Part shown: positions 19,801 to 29,775 of the stretch, in pieces
Position numbering within the stretch: position 1 is the first letter of the stretch
Layout of the letters: each line of letters begins with the position of its first letter
Origin: Tritrichomonas musculus
Taxonomy: Eukaryota; Parabasalia; Tritrichomonadida; Tritrichomonadidae
NCBI GenBank assembly: GCA_039105265.1
Contig: JAPFFF010000050.1
Span: 496,001-560,000 of the forward strand
Length of the DNA: 64,000 nucleotides
Direction of reading: 5' to 3'
Translations under genes and position numbers: made by a program
The notes under the pieces: model-generated
Database searches by the model: none
What the model was told of the DNA's origin: nothing
Seen by the model: only the letters and a program-made list of their open reading frames with translations

Positions 19801-20411
19801 TGACATATATTGGCGGTGGTGCCTTCAGCGCATGTGAAAAGTTAGTCGAAGTCAAATTACCAAATTCGATTGCAACGATTGAAGACGACATGTTTCGATG
19901 TAGTGTAAAACTAAGTAAAGTGGATGTTCCTAATTCAGTGATTTCGATTGGCAATGGATCATTCGGGCATTGTTCTTCATTGGAAGTTATGAATATTCCC
20001 GATTCTGTGATGAGCATTGGCTCAGGAGCTTTCTTCAAATGCGAAAAACTGAAAGATTTAAAGCTTCCAAAATATATAGCAAAAATTCAGCATAGCACAT
20101 TTGGAGGATGTTCACAATTACAGAAAGTTAGCATTCCGAAATCAGTTCTATCGATCGATGATCATGCATTCGACTACTGTCCTTCAATGAATTCTGTTTC
20201 AATTCAAGGCGAACTTAATTCTATTGGTTCATGTGCATTCAAATCATGCAGCAAATTGAGCAAGCTTGTGATTCCTGCATCAGTTGCATCGATTGGTAAT
20301 GAAGCATTTGCATCTTGCACCGGCCTCACAAAGATCAAACTTCCTTCAGCACTGACGAAGAATGCATCCAAATATGGTCTTAGCAGCAGTGTCAAAGTTG
20401 AGAAATCTTAA
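16887..20411 (+). CDS. BTB-like / coiled-coil / BspA-type LRR protein, copy B
   Basis: 1174 residues with the same order as copy A: BTB-like 12-112, helical region to 240, coiled coil about 245-430, and LRR_5 repeats from about 620 to the end. The N-terminal 370 residues differ strongly from copy A (RPEILNQKN versus ISRIQQEID; shorter after the BTB domain), while residues from about 375 on are almost identical. The coiled coil carries one extra MQDDI unit compared with copy A. No signal peptide or membrane segment is present. The shared flanks and the spacer imply co-regulation with copy A. Divergence limited to the BTB half suggests the two copies may recruit different partners through a common LRR surface. 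Confidence 0.93.
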   Translation: MSVQNQEESSDLPITHYFLFKGKDYPINIQLFSLFSNYFENRPEILNQKNIKFNDDFDENLPISIEDVQIFINYCQNQKLPDNFFTNENVVTFQFLAKKFNVPKLLERTQNYISQHEKELYIHFLSLISDETQLTTGEEEYEKIIRDNFMKYVKDPNLKKLPISILDRIIKNSSIDYNDDEVFDFLFNCLKEKGPLASVLFSKIDFENEKIKYLTKIMGLEPKEFNFQYVKESSIKTIFEKLEEFSIKEKNMNSMLESTKQMKEDIQDNFDEVKQKNDELKNQIETNINEFRKEINDNINNEKQFIDNLNKDMQKEMEKSKTEMQDDIKSMKTQMQDDINLMKSQMQDLMNQMQQMKDQNVKEMETKKDELNQEIDNKHKGMHDDLYGLLMSLIEKAQEDINNMRTKFEADTINKIKEDAEQVKKNQVEIGEKFIEHQEEINKENLIMQNKLSNLKRILYDIDENKYFNDHDNFDTFNKLRGESQWFVIDGIVSKNDGSSFKEIRELLRYLLEEQEKTKDPNNSSFIFLKNKDMNESLSQYYDKPIPSIQINYEVLEIMEKNNSLNSQDFIEHLKKFNDILVEVLYENQSQDQINHFEKIYKSVEDIKNKQYQPLKIGIYVNTNQITDTRFKNNPTISSIRFGPTIEIINGGLHNGSFENCSSLEEITFSDSIKEIKGGAFNLCNKITTLNFPNSLMKIEGGAFGSCSQLTTINIPQSLLQIDSNCFQSCSQLTEIMIPPSVHKLCPNSFDNCPSLSKLTIDPYQTTICENCFTNCHSLKIFVFSSTVKTIEQFQSDLFPRLKEIIIPDSVTLINENAFDSCSSLEKVTIPNTIRTIMIGTFKKCQNLCHIVIDPYETIFNESTFRGLNKLTHLTFYKSVTYTREFESKYFPKITEITVPDSVVSIGSRSFLGRTTLEKVNLPNSIASIEYESFKECKSLKSIIIPPSVKTIGGGAFCQCNSLERIDIPDSVTYIGGGAFSACEKLVEVKLPNSIATIEDDMFRCSVKLSKVDVPNSVISIGNGSFGHCSSLEVMNIPDSVMSIGSGAFFKCEKLKDLKLPKYIAKIQHSTFGGCSQLQKVSIPKSVLSIDDHAFDYCPSMNSVSIQGELNSIGSCAFKSCSKLSKLVIPASVASIGNEAFASCTGLTKIKLPSALTKNASKYGLSSSVKVEKS

Positions 20412-20643
20412 TTTCTAATAATTAATTAATTACTAAAACCCCTTTTTTTCCTCTTCAATATTATTAAAAAAAAAAAAAAATATTGTTTGATTGAATTTGA
20501 AATCTGAAAAGAACTTATTGAAAAAATGGTAATACTTCTTTCAATATTTTAAAAAAATCCAATGGTTCACATCAATGAACAATGTTCAGTTAGGAAATGT
20601 TAACTAAACATTATAAAATGTGTTTTAATCGAAAATTAATTCT

Positions 20644-20817
20644 ATGGAAAAACATAATTTTGAGAGTTTTTCAATAGATAATATCATAGCCGCCATATTT
20701 AATAATATAATACCTGACAAATTCCAAGAATACATTTTTATTAATGAAAGAATTCTAGATAAATTTGTAATTGTGATATTTCAAAACTATTTTTATGTTA
20801 GAACTGATGTTCTGTGA
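20644..20817 (+). CDS. Small ORF or coding relic, 57 residues
   Basis: An ATG-initiated frame of 57 codons with plausible protein composition (FSIDNIIAAIFNNIIPDKFQEYIF) and a TGA stop. It lies between the palindrome and a BspA relic. It has no recognised domain and may be a relic of a longer gene, since nearby DNA contains other decayed coding sequence. Chance cannot be excluded. Confidence 0.25.
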   Translation: MEKHNFESFSIDNIIAAIFNNIIPDKFQEYIFINERILDKFVIVIFQNYFYVRTDVL

Positions 20818-21005
20818 AAAAAACTTCTTGAAAAAATGATATGAAAAAAAGGCATATATTTGAGCCAATTAGTTCGAAATGATTCAATTGATATTTTTAT
20901 TATTCATATTAATCAGATTCAATTATTTCTTGAAAAACAGATTCAATAAAAATATCACAGTTATTGTTCATATAAATCTGATTCAATGAAAAAATATTTT
21001 ATTTT

Positions 21006-21157
21006 GAAAATTGTTCTTCACTGGATGAATTCTTTTTTTTCAGATTTAATCAAAGGTGGAACACTCAATTTATGCAACAAGATAACTAATGTACATTAAA
21101 TTTTCCATAATTGAAAGAGTTGCTTTATTTTCTTGCAGCCAATTGACTATAATAAAA
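21006..21157 (+). pseudogene. Decayed fragment of a BTB-BspA gene
   Basis: About 150 bp resemble nt 18866-19025 of copy B at DNA level: TTGTTCTTCACTGGA, TTCAGATT.AATCAA, CTCAATTTATGCAACAAGATAA and a trailing CAATTGACTATAATAAA. Several small deletions and substitutions separate it from the intact genes, so it is an older copy of one LRR segment. Its orientation is the same as copy B and it lies 600 bp beyond it, which suggests the remnant of a former tandem neighbour. Confidence 0.75.
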
Positions 21158-21241
21158 AAAATTTTTAATTATAAAAGAAAAGATTTATTAGATCAAAAAA
21201 AAAGAAGAATTTATTATTTAATCGAAATCATTGAAATCATC

Positions 21242-23697
21242 TTAATCAATAAAATTTTCATAATCATCCATATTGCCAAAACCACGATATCTACGAGGAC
21301 GAACATATTGACGAGGAGGATCATATTGTTGAGGATCATCATAGGATGAATTGTCCTCTTCTGTTTTTCGTTTTTCATAATTTTCAAGAGCATTTTCTAA
21401 AAGTTTACTTAATGTGACATAATGCAATTTAGCAGAGGCTTCCGATGGAGACATTTTAACAAAAATTCTATAATCATAATCGAGATCATCATTTATATCT
21501 TCCTCTTCATTCATTTTCCTATATCTTTGAATGTTCATTATGTGTTTTCTAGCACTGTAAGTACCATCATCATTATGGTTGTCTTTTCGATAATTCAAGT
21601 AAGCGAGTCTCTTAATACTTTCATTTCTTATTGGTCTTTCTTTATCTTTTCTGATTCTTGGATTATAATATCCGATGCCCTGTTCGCCTCTCAGATTTGA
21701 TCCACCACCAATGTTCAACAGACCGAAATCAAGATCGATTTTTTTGGCAGACAATAAAATATTTGCAATTTTTTGGTTGCCATTGACAATTGCCAATAAT
21801 AAAGGTGATATCATTTGCTTTTTTCTCTCGTACTTGTAAAATCTATATTCTTTAATAGACAAGCTATTTACATCAATTGATTTTTTCTCTAATGAAAGTT
21901 CAGCAATATCATTTTGATTGTTTTTAATTGCAATGTTTAATGGAGAATCTTTCCTTTTATGCATATATGACAAGTTTACAGTTGTATAGAAATCAATCAA
22001 TTTTGCATTGACATATACATTCGTATTTGATAAAGTAATTCGGTATATTTGTAGATTGCCTTTTTCAACAGCAAAACAAAGAGGTGTGATTTCTTTATAT
22101 TCTTCTTTTCCTCCATTCCACCATCGTTCAAATGTTGTTTTCAAATTGATGTTAATTTTTGGATTTGAAACTAAAAGTGCAACAATTTGACTATCTTCAT
22201 TATCAATGGCAAAATGAATTGGTGTGATTCTTTCTCTTGTATCATCTTCACTTGGATAACAGTCTATTGTTTTCTCATTGATGTCAATTTGATTATGTTG
22301 GCATAAAAGTTGAACTATTTCAAAATTTCCTTTTTCGGCAGCAATATGTAATGCTGTTTTTTCTTCTCTTTTTGTATCTAGTTCTTCGATAACTATTTTT
22401 AGTATTATAATAACTGGTCATTATTTGATTGACATCAATTTTATCATTTCTTAAAAGCAACTTTACAATTTCAACATTTTCGTTTTCAACAGCAAGATGT
22501 AATAATGATAACTCTTCTTTATAAATGTTACTCTTCCAAAATCTCCTATTTATTATTTTGTTCATTTCTCTTGATTTCACATAACAATCATTCCATCTAG
22601 TAAAATCATTTATAAATGTATTATTTTTAGTTTTTTTATTATTATTATCTTCATCATCATCATCATCATCATTATATCTTCTTCTTCTTCTTTTTCTTTC
22701 TCTTGTATCTTCTTCATATAAACATTCCATTTGTTTATTAACGTCAACTTGAGTTTTTGATAAAATTTCTTTAGCAATGAAGAAGTGGTCATATTGAAAT
22801 GCATACAACAAAAGTTCTTTATCATCGCATTTGATTTCAGATGGACAAAATTCATAATTGTAATATTTTAATTCATTTAAAAATTAACTTTTTTCATCAA
22901 AATTTTCTATTTTTTTGTTTTGAATGCATTGAGCAATTGAATTATGGTGGTATTTCATCGCTTCTTCAAATAATTTGTTATATTTGTTATATATTGGTGT
23001 TACTTTTAATTCTTCAAGATGGATCATTTCTACATTATATGAATGAATTGCATATTCCCATAATGATGGTGTTAATTCAGCCCCATTCATGCACAAATAT
23101 CTGAAAATTACAATTGATCCACAAAATGCTGCATATTCGATTAAAGTTGGATCATTATCTAATAAGAATGAATTGGTCTCAAATATTGAATGTTCAATTA
23201 CGTAATCCATAATAGATATGTTTGCTTGATTTACATGGGCAATAAACTCTTCAATTAAGTTGTTTCGGATTAGTTGGCAAATATAATTATCATTCTCACC
23301 AATTTCCTGTTTTTTAATAAAGCTTTCTTTATCATAATCTTTGGATTTAATTAAACCGAAATATTTAGGATATTGGTTATTATAATACTTTCCCTTTTTC
23401 TTTTTTTTGATAATTTTATTATCAATAAAAAGTACTTCTTTTTCTATAAGGAAGAGTATAAGTCTTTTATCATCTTTAAATATATTGAAAATCTCTGAAT
23501 TCGAGAAATTTTGTTTCATATTATTAAGAAAAATCGAGATAACTCGGAAAATATTTGAATAAAAGTTAGATGAACGATGATAATTGTGAAAAACCTTCTG
23601 GATAAATGTAAGGAAAAATTTTAATTCTTGCTTTTTTTCAGTAAAAGTATAGGTTGATAAGAAATTAACTATTTTTTGATAGTTTTCGTCTGTTTGA
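21242..23697 (-). pseudogene. DUF3447-ankyrin protein gene with one in-frame stop and one frame change
   Basis: Reading from about 23697 on the minus strand, the frame runs through the DUF3447-type N-terminal region (NFSNSEIFNIFKDDKRLILFL; GENDNYICQLIRNNLIEEF; DPTLIEYAAFCGSIVIF; WEYAIHSYNVEMIHLEEL). A single TAA near 22886 interrupts it, and the frame then continues at once with CDDKELLLYAFQYDHFFIAKEIL and ankyrin repeats (SLLHLAVENENVEIVKLLLRNDKIDVN). One frame change near 22400 separates this from ALHIAAEKGNFEIVQLL, SPLLLAIVNGNQKIANILL and an acidic/RGY-rich tail. The extreme 5' end has no clear ATG before an upstream in-frame stop at about 23698. It is otherwise full length and little decayed, so the breaks are recent or could be assembly errors. 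Confidence 0.85.
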
Positions 23698-23784
23698 TCT
23701 TCCTAACTTTTTTCAAAATATGATAAAAGAATATAAACGTACTTTTTGCCATTAAAAAAGGTCAATTTTAATAAAATTAAAGGT

Positions 23785-23785
<1 letters not shown>

Positions 23786-23815
<30 letters not shown>
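23786..23815. repeat. Uninterrupted A30 tract
   Basis: Thirty A residues in a row, between the broken ankyrin gene and the 3' end of the HECT gene. Similar but shorter tracts lie at 38919, 44566, 51284 and 58955. They probably arise by slippage. No target duplications typical of reverse-transcribed inserts were seen. Confidence 0.9.
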
Positions 23816-23817
<2 letters not shown>

Positions 23818-23970
23818 TAAGGCTTGATCAATTTATTTTAACTACTCATTTTTTTTTACAAAAAAAAAAAGTAAAAAATTGTCTGACTTTTATTTTTCGG
23901 ATGTACGGTATAAGGTCAAATATTGGCCTTAACATCCGCCTTCAATAAATATCTTGGCCTATAAGTATTC

Positions 23971-26900
23971 TCAAACCATGTGGAAGGAATCACAGTTATT
24001 AATTGCATATCTTAATTTCTGATCCATTGTTTCTTCATCTTCATATTTGGGCAAAGACAATAAATTGAAGCACGTGTGAGCAACAGGTAAGTTATCAGTA
24101 TCATCTGAAACATCAATTGTAATTTGGTAGCCGACATCTTTAAAGAATCTAAATCCTGCTGGTGGAATTTTTGAAGTTCCAGTGATGAACATCAGCAGCT
24201 TAGCCAAGTCTTCATCATTCCATTTCGAAATCACATTAAAGAACATATTCAATACATTTTCATTCAGGCAATCAATATTTTCTCTGAAATCTTTCAGATC
24301 GATTTTTGGAGCACCACAAATGATCAAATTAAGTTCGTTTGGAGTGAAACGTTTAATTTCTTCATGAGGAATCAATGAATTAAAACCTTCAACAAAAGCA
24401 GAAACGTTTTCATGAATTAATTTATCCAAGTAAAAGTTTGCCATTAGGTCAGCGTATTCTCTTTTATTTGAATCTGTCACTTTTATATCACTTCCATTTT
24501 CTTTCAATTGAATGGTTTTTCTTTCACCATTTATTTCCCATTCAATTTCAAAATAAAACTCATTACTAGGATCGTTATCAATATCATTATCAAGGTAATA
24601 TTTCAATGATCTATATTGATCGTCGTATGCCGATTCAAGGTCACTAAAATTCATTTGACGATGAAGAATTTGCTTAAGAAAAGTACGTGTAAAATGAATA
24701 TTAACACCAACACCTTGAATAATACAACGAGCAATGAATTTACCAGCAAATTTATAATAATTCTCATAATTATTAATTAAATATTTGCTATCTGGATCTG
24801 GTTGAAAACTCATGTCTTTGTCACATGATATAAATAAGTGATTCTTTGGATTGATCAATTCTTGGGCCATTTTGGTCATCCAGTCTCGCGTTATGCCACC
24901 AGAATCAGACCCAATATTATTGACATATTTAACTAGAAATGTGTCCATCCATCTATCATTTCCTTTAAGAAATATCTCATCATATGATGAATAAAAAATG
25001 TTGTCTGGATCAACAGTAAATGCAAATATTGTTGATGAATTAATTGAATTAGTCATTTTCTTTGTAAAATTATCAAAACGAATTTTAAATTCAACAAATT
25101 CTGGAAATTCATCAAATAATTTAATCTTTTGCGAGTATAAATCAGAATTCTCATTGATTTTTTCTATATACGATGCATTTTGTAAATAAAATGTCCAAAA
25201 ATTGGGACGCAAATTCCAAATATTATCTGGAATTTGAATTTTGGAACCTTCTGGTCTCATTAATTTAACTAAAGAATCAGACATTGAAAATATTTGTTTG
25301 TTATCTCTCGATGGTGTCAAAAGATTGAAAATAGAAATAAACTTTTCAATAAAACTTGGATCATTTAAATTTTCTCCTTTTTTAAGTAAATATGACAAAT
25401 ATTCAATTAATTCATTTTTCCATTCATTTGCAATGTAAGGAACCAAAGTAATATAATTATGAATTATATCAATAGAAGGATTTTCTTTGTTAAGTTCTAT
25501 ATCAAATATATCTTTAATGATTAACAAATGATCAAGTTTTTTATAATCATATTTATTATAAAGAGTCAGACCCTTTTTTATAAGGTCTTTGTCATTTGTT
25601 AGTATCATGAATGCAATCACGTGTGTGAAACTCATTGATAATAAATCAACTTCAAATTTAGAAAATATTGTATATGCACTATTCAAAAGTTTTACATTGT
25701 CTCTAAAGTGCGGCTGCAGAATTAAATATATCAACTTATTTGAATAATTTTTAAGAAATGCTTCTCGAAATGAAGTTTCATCAACATAATCACTAAAAAG
25801 AAAAATAATAGATCTCAAAGATTCAGCTGTTATTTTATCATTATTTAAATCAATGAATTGAAATATTTTCATTAGGAAGGATTGAATTGTTAAAATTTCA
25901 TCATTAATAAGAATTTTAAATATTTCTTTAATTTCTTGAGTGCCAAAAAATTTTGATACTTTGAAAATCTTTTGAAAAATTGTATCAAATAAAGACGAAT
26001 TCTCAAATATTTGTTTAAAATAATTTTTCCCATCAAAATTAATTGGTGGAAGGTTGTCTTTGCTATTAATTTCTTTAATCTTTTCGTTTAAGTCTAGAAT
26101 GAGTTGATCGTGACCTTTAATCAAGTCAATGTTTCTATAAGATGCTGTAAATTGGCTATAAATCCAGAAAGGAAATACTGAACAATATCGAACTGAGTCA
26201 ACTTTTGTTAAATCAGTTTTAGTAAAGTTATAAACTTCAAAATCTTTTAAAGTTTTATTTCTTTGTTTGTAAGAATCAACAAACTTTGAAATGTGTTGAG
26301 AATCAATGTCAAATTTCTTCTCTTTATAATTAAACCAAAAAGGTCTAATTTTATCAAAATCATTGATGAAATTATGAAGTTCTTCATTCATATCTAAATC
26401 TTCTGGAAGAAGTCTTTTTAATTGACATGGATATAAAATGAAAAGATTTTTAAATTTTTCTTTGAAGAAAACTTCTTTCCTTTTGCATTCATCAATTAAA
26501 ATTGTTTCAATATCGTCATTTGAAATGATAAGTGTTGCTTTAATTAATGAATATAAAACTTTATAATAATGATTATTTAATTTTTCATTTATAAAGTTTT
26601 TGCTCAGTAAAAATGAAAGTTTGCTATAGAAATCATATTTAAGTAAATATGACATCAAAATAGGCTCGGTTTGGAGGTTTTCAATGATTTGCAAAAGAAT
26701 CATTAAGAAACAAACTAGTTGAGAATCACCAAAATCATAAAGATTAGCGAAAAACCAATTGATAAAAGCATCAATGACTATATTAGACTGAAGAACAGAT
26801 GCCAAAAAAGATAATGAAGAATAAGCAATTTTCACTTTTTCTAAGTTTGTCTTGTTTAAATCTTTTTCAAAAACAAGATGATAATTGTCAAGATGTGGAA

Positions 26901-29775
26901 GAACAAAATCAAATATTCTTTGTGGATCTTTTTCAAAAAGGAAGATAAAAGTGCAAGCAATACTTTTAAGACACAAAAATGCATTGAAATTTTCTTTTTT
27001 CTCAAAAAGTTTCTTAATAATCAAATGTCCAACTTTTGAATAAGGGGAATCAGCCAAATGACAAAATTCATATTTGTTAATTAAGCATTCATCATGTGGA
27101 CTCACTACAAACGAGTGATTTATTGCATTAAGAAACGAATCTTCATATCTCAAAAAGTCAAATAAATAAAATTCTAATATGTCTTTTATATTAATTTGAG
27201 ATCTATTCAGAAATGTCTCAAATACAATTTCATAATGACGAACTGAATTTGAAGTTTCATTCATCATTTTCTTATATAGAATTTGTATAGGAAGATCATT
27301 TTTTTCTAAGTTCTCAGATGACAAAATGTAAGATAAAAGGTCATCAATGTTATCTTCAAGAATTGGGTTTTTAACATCAAATGGAAGAAACTCTTCAAAA
27401 ACATTATCAAACTCAATCAAAAATTCATTTTCTATCATTAAATCAGCAACTATCAAAGCTTCATCTTTTCTTCCTTCTTTAATTGCTGTTCGATAAGCAT
27501 TAGTTAAATTTTTTATTAAGAAATTTAGATTATCATTAGTACATTCAATTTTTTCAGGATTCTGACATAATTTTCTAAGTAATATAATTGAATTGATAAC
27601 TTCATTGCTTGTTGAATTATCAGTTATCAAAATGTTTTTGAATTTTTGGAGAGGAAATATATCTGAATCAATCTTGTTTGATATTAATTTATAGTCACAT
27701 TTATTTAATTTATCAAAAATATAATCAATTACATTTTTTTGAACTGGTGATTTTAAATAAGCAATTAAATTGTCAATAATTTTTGTATAGTCTATTTTCA
27801 TATCTTTTTCAGAAAGGAAATCAAAAAGCAAACTAAATATTTGATCTTTTAATTCAGCATATTCATCATTCAATTGAAAATACAAAGAATTATTGCCAAG
27901 TATTGAATTAATTAAAGCAACTAAAAGTTCAGTGCAATTATTATTATAAAAAAGTTCAATACTTTTTTTAATCACGTCTTTATATTCATTTGTAAGGATT
28001 TTTTCTAAAATGTCTTGATCCCAAAAAAGTGACCCCATGTCTTCTTTTTTCTCATAATTTTTGTAAAAAATTGAGAAGCAAGGAAGAATTGTTTCTTCTG
28101 TCAATCCTTCAATTTCAATGCTATTCTGTTCAATCAATAATAAAGGACACATTGAAAGAAGTAATAAATCATCAGTTAATTCAGAAAGATAACTAAAATC
28201 GTTGGTTGATATGAATTTTATAAATGATTCATTCAAATAATTTTTCACCTTTAAAATGGTCAATTTTGGTAATTCAATTTTGCTATCGTTTTTTCGAATT
28301 GTTGAAAAGTGATATCCATACAAAAAGAGAGGATCTTTTATATATTCAGGATTCTCTTGATATAAATTATTAAAGGTTTCTGCACTCAAAATTTCAATGA
28401 AAATAAAATTGGGAATTTTTCTTGTTTCTAAGATTTTCAGAACAATTTTCTTCATATGTTCAAGTTCATAAAACTTTTTTTCATAATTATCAGAAAGTGA
28501 TTCAATCACAGTTGTAAAAATCTGTGATTTTTTCTCATCTTTAAAAGAGAAAGAAAAAATGATTTCATCGATAATTTCAATGAAATTTTCATTTTCAATC
28601 AAACGGGCAAAAACCTTACAAATATCATCATTGCTCTCTGAATTTTCAATGACCGAATAAAAATGAATCAAAAACTCACGTGAATTTAATATCGGATTAC
28701 ATGCATTGTATTCATTGTCAACAAAACAACGAATGTACACTTGAATACTTTTGAACTTAAGAAGACATTCATTCAATAAATTTTCAGGTAAAGCATTCAA
28801 ATTTTTGACAATTTTAAATAAAAGTTCATGATCGGTTAGATTGAAAAAATTTGGTGCAATTTCATCTGTTATGAAAAAATCATCATATTTTTTTATATAT
28901 TCACAAATTTGAGGCGAAAATTCTGAGGACGATAGAAATTTGAATACATTCTCAATTTCTAAATTTTTTATATCAAATTCTTGGCACTTTTGGATAAAAT
29001 TGATTACAAAAATAGAACTTAGTTTGGATGAACTAAGAAATGTTTCATAAATTTGTGAAAAGAGTCTCTCAAAAAGTTCTTTGGACAAGTCAGGTAAAAA
29101 TTGAGCAAAAATTTCATCAGATATACAGGAATAAATTTCTTTGTCCATAAAAATAGATGGATCAATTAATTTTATTAGTCCTTTTTTGACTAAATCTGAT
29201 AAAAGTAAAGAAAATTGAGAGAGGTTGGTTTTAATATTAGATGTAATAAATGGAAGAAAATTTGTTATTAAGCCTTCGGTTAAGTTAGAAGATAAAAGTA
29301 GGTCAAAAATTAAGCTTGATTTGAAATTATTTGAGATTTTATGTTTAAAAACAAAAAGAACATTTTCATTTGATTTTATAATTTGTGGAAAAATATCATC
29401 CAATGCGTTACTAACGAAAGATTTGTAGTCATTAATCAATAAATGAGTATGAATCATGTATGATAAAATAGAAGCTGTAATAATTACATAGTTAGCATTT
29501 TTCTCCCTATTTTTTAAAATTGATTCAAAAATGTGTGGCAATTCGGAAGAATAAATCGAAAAGCATTTTAAAATGAGCGAAAAAAGGTCATTTGCAAAGT
29601 CATCTTTGATATCTCTATCAAGATAAGTAATAGCATTATTGAGCAATTCTTCGCAGGAGGAAACATCTTCTTTTGAATATCCTTTTAAATCTATATAGGA
29701 CTGATGAATGCAATCGATTGGCTCAGGATTTTCATAAATGAATGAATTTGGGGATAATAAGTCATATTCATACAT
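23971..29775 (-). CDS. Giant HECT-domain E3 ubiquitin ligase
   Basis: 1934 residues. The C-terminal 370 residues are a HECT domain with SDSGGITRDW near residue 1622, YYKFAGKFIARCI, FxEGFNSLIP, F.P.ELNLIICG, FITGTSKIPPAGF and the catalytic site LPVAHTCFNLLSLPKY. The active cysteine is residue 1902 and would form the thioester with ubiquitin. The acidic C-terminal tail ends in FHMV. The N-terminal 1500 residues are predicted all-helical, probably armadillo/HEAT-like as in HUWE1/UPL-type ligases, with no other named domain visible. The protein should act in cytosol or nucleus to transfer ubiquitin to substrates. All key residues are present and the frame is intact. The start is the only upstream ATG in frame; no clear Inr was seen. 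Confidence 0.95.
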   Translation of the reverse strand: MYEYDLLSPNSFIYENPEPIDCIHQSYIDLKGYSKEDVSSCEELLNNAITYLDRDIKDDFANDLFSLILKCFSIYSSELPHIFESILKNREKNANYVIITASILSYMIHTHLLINDYKSFVSNALDDIFPQIIKSNENVLFVFKHKISNNFKSSLIFDLLLSSNLTEGLITNFLPFITSNIKTNLSQFSLLLSDLVKKGLIKLIDPSIFMDKEIYSCISDEIFAQFLPDLSKELFERLFSQIYETFLSSSKLSSIFVINFIQKCQEFDIKNLEIENVFKFLSSSEFSPQICEYIKKYDDFFITDEIAPNFFNLTDHELLFKIVKNLNALPENLLNECLLKFKSIQVYIRCFVDNEYNACNPILNSREFLIHFYSVIENSESNDDICKVFARLIENENFIEIIDEIIFSFSFKDEKKSQIFTTVIESLSDNYEKKFYELEHMKKIVLKILETRKIPNFIFIEILSAETFNNLYQENPEYIKDPLFLYGYHFSTIRKNDSKIELPKLTILKVKNYLNESFIKFISTNDFSYLSELTDDLLLLSMCPLLLIEQNSIEIEGLTEETILPCFSIFYKNYEKKEDMGSLFWDQDILEKILTNEYKDVIKKSIELFYNNNCTELLVALINSILGNNSLYFQLNDEYAELKDQIFSLLFDFLSEKDMKIDYTKIIDNLIAYLKSPVQKNVIDYIFDKLNKCDYKLISNKIDSDIFPLQKFKNILITDNSTSNEVINSIILLRKLCQNPEKIECTNDNLNFLIKNLTNAYRTAIKEGRKDEALIVADLMIENEFLIEFDNVFEEFLPFDVKNPILEDNIDDLLSYILSSENLEKNDLPIQILYKKMMNETSNSVRHYEIVFETFLNRSQINIKDILEFYLFDFLRYEDSFLNAINHSFVVSPHDECLINKYEFCHLADSPYSKVGHLIIKKLFEKKENFNAFLCLKSIACTFIFLFEKDPQRIFDFVLPHLDNYHLVFEKDLNKTNLEKVKIAYSSLSFLASVLQSNIVIDAFINWFFANLYDFGDSQLVCFLMILLQIIENLQTEPILMSYLLKYDFYSKLSFLLSKNFINEKLNNHYYKVLYSLIKATLIISNDDIETILIDECKRKEVFFKEKFKNLFILYPCQLKRLLPEDLDMNEELHNFINDFDKIRPFWFNYKEKKFDIDSQHISKFVDSYKQRNKTLKDFEVYNFTKTDLTKVDSVRYCSVFPFWIYSQFTASYRNIDLIKGHDQLILDLNEKIKEINSKDNLPPINFDGKNYFKQIFENSSLFDTIFQKIFKVSKFFGTQEIKEIFKILINDEILTIQSFLMKIFQFIDLNNDKITAESLRSIIFLFSDYVDETSFREAFLKNYSNKLIYLILQPHFRDNVKLLNSAYTIFSKFEVDLLSMSFTHVIAFMILTNDKDLIKKGLTLYNKYDYKKLDHLLIIKDIFDIELNKENPSIDIIHNYITLVPYIANEWKNELIEYLSYLLKKGENLNDPSFIEKFISIFNLLTPSRDNKQIFSMSDSLVKLMRPEGSKIQIPDNIWNLRPNFWTFYLQNASYIEKINENSDLYSQKIKLFDEFPEFVEFKIRFDNFTKKMTNSINSSTIFAFTVDPDNIFYSSYDEIFLKGNDRWMDTFLVKYVNNIGSDSGGITRDWMTKMAQELINPKNHLFISCDKDMSFQPDPDSKYLINNYENYYKFAGKFIARCIIQGVGVNIHFTRTFLKQILHRQMNFSDLESAYDDQYRSLKYYLDNDIDNDPSNEFYFEIEWEINGERKTIQLKENGSDIKVTDSNKREYADLMANFYLDKLIHENVSAFVEGFNSLIPHEEIKRFTPNELNLIICGAPKIDLKDFRENIDCLNENVLNMFFNVISKWNDEDLAKLLMFITGTSKIPPAGFRFFKDVGYQITIDVSDDTDNLPVAHTCFNLLSLPKYEDEETMDQKLRYAINNCDSFHMV

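Larger units (their letters stand above)
12932..20466. repeat. 7.5-kb palindrome: two divergent BTB-BspA genes with a 200-bp spacer
   Basis: Left arm 12932-16622 and right arm 16819-20466 are inverted copies, each holding a whole gene, about 60 bp of 3' flank and about 60-70 bp of shared 5' flank (ACACTTTTAATTTCAAAATT). The spacer (16623-16818) is unique and AT-rich and should carry both promoters. The outer 2.45 kb of each arm (to about 15400 and from about 18000) are near-identical, with roughly a dozen amino-acid differences. The inner 1.1 kb is clearly diverged. This points to an old inverted duplication with recent homogenisation of the outer part only. Confidence 0.95.

Noticed and set aside
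23786-23815. Poly(A) tail of a retroposed copy
   Set aside because: No target-site duplication and no processed gene adjoining the tract in the right orientation was seen.
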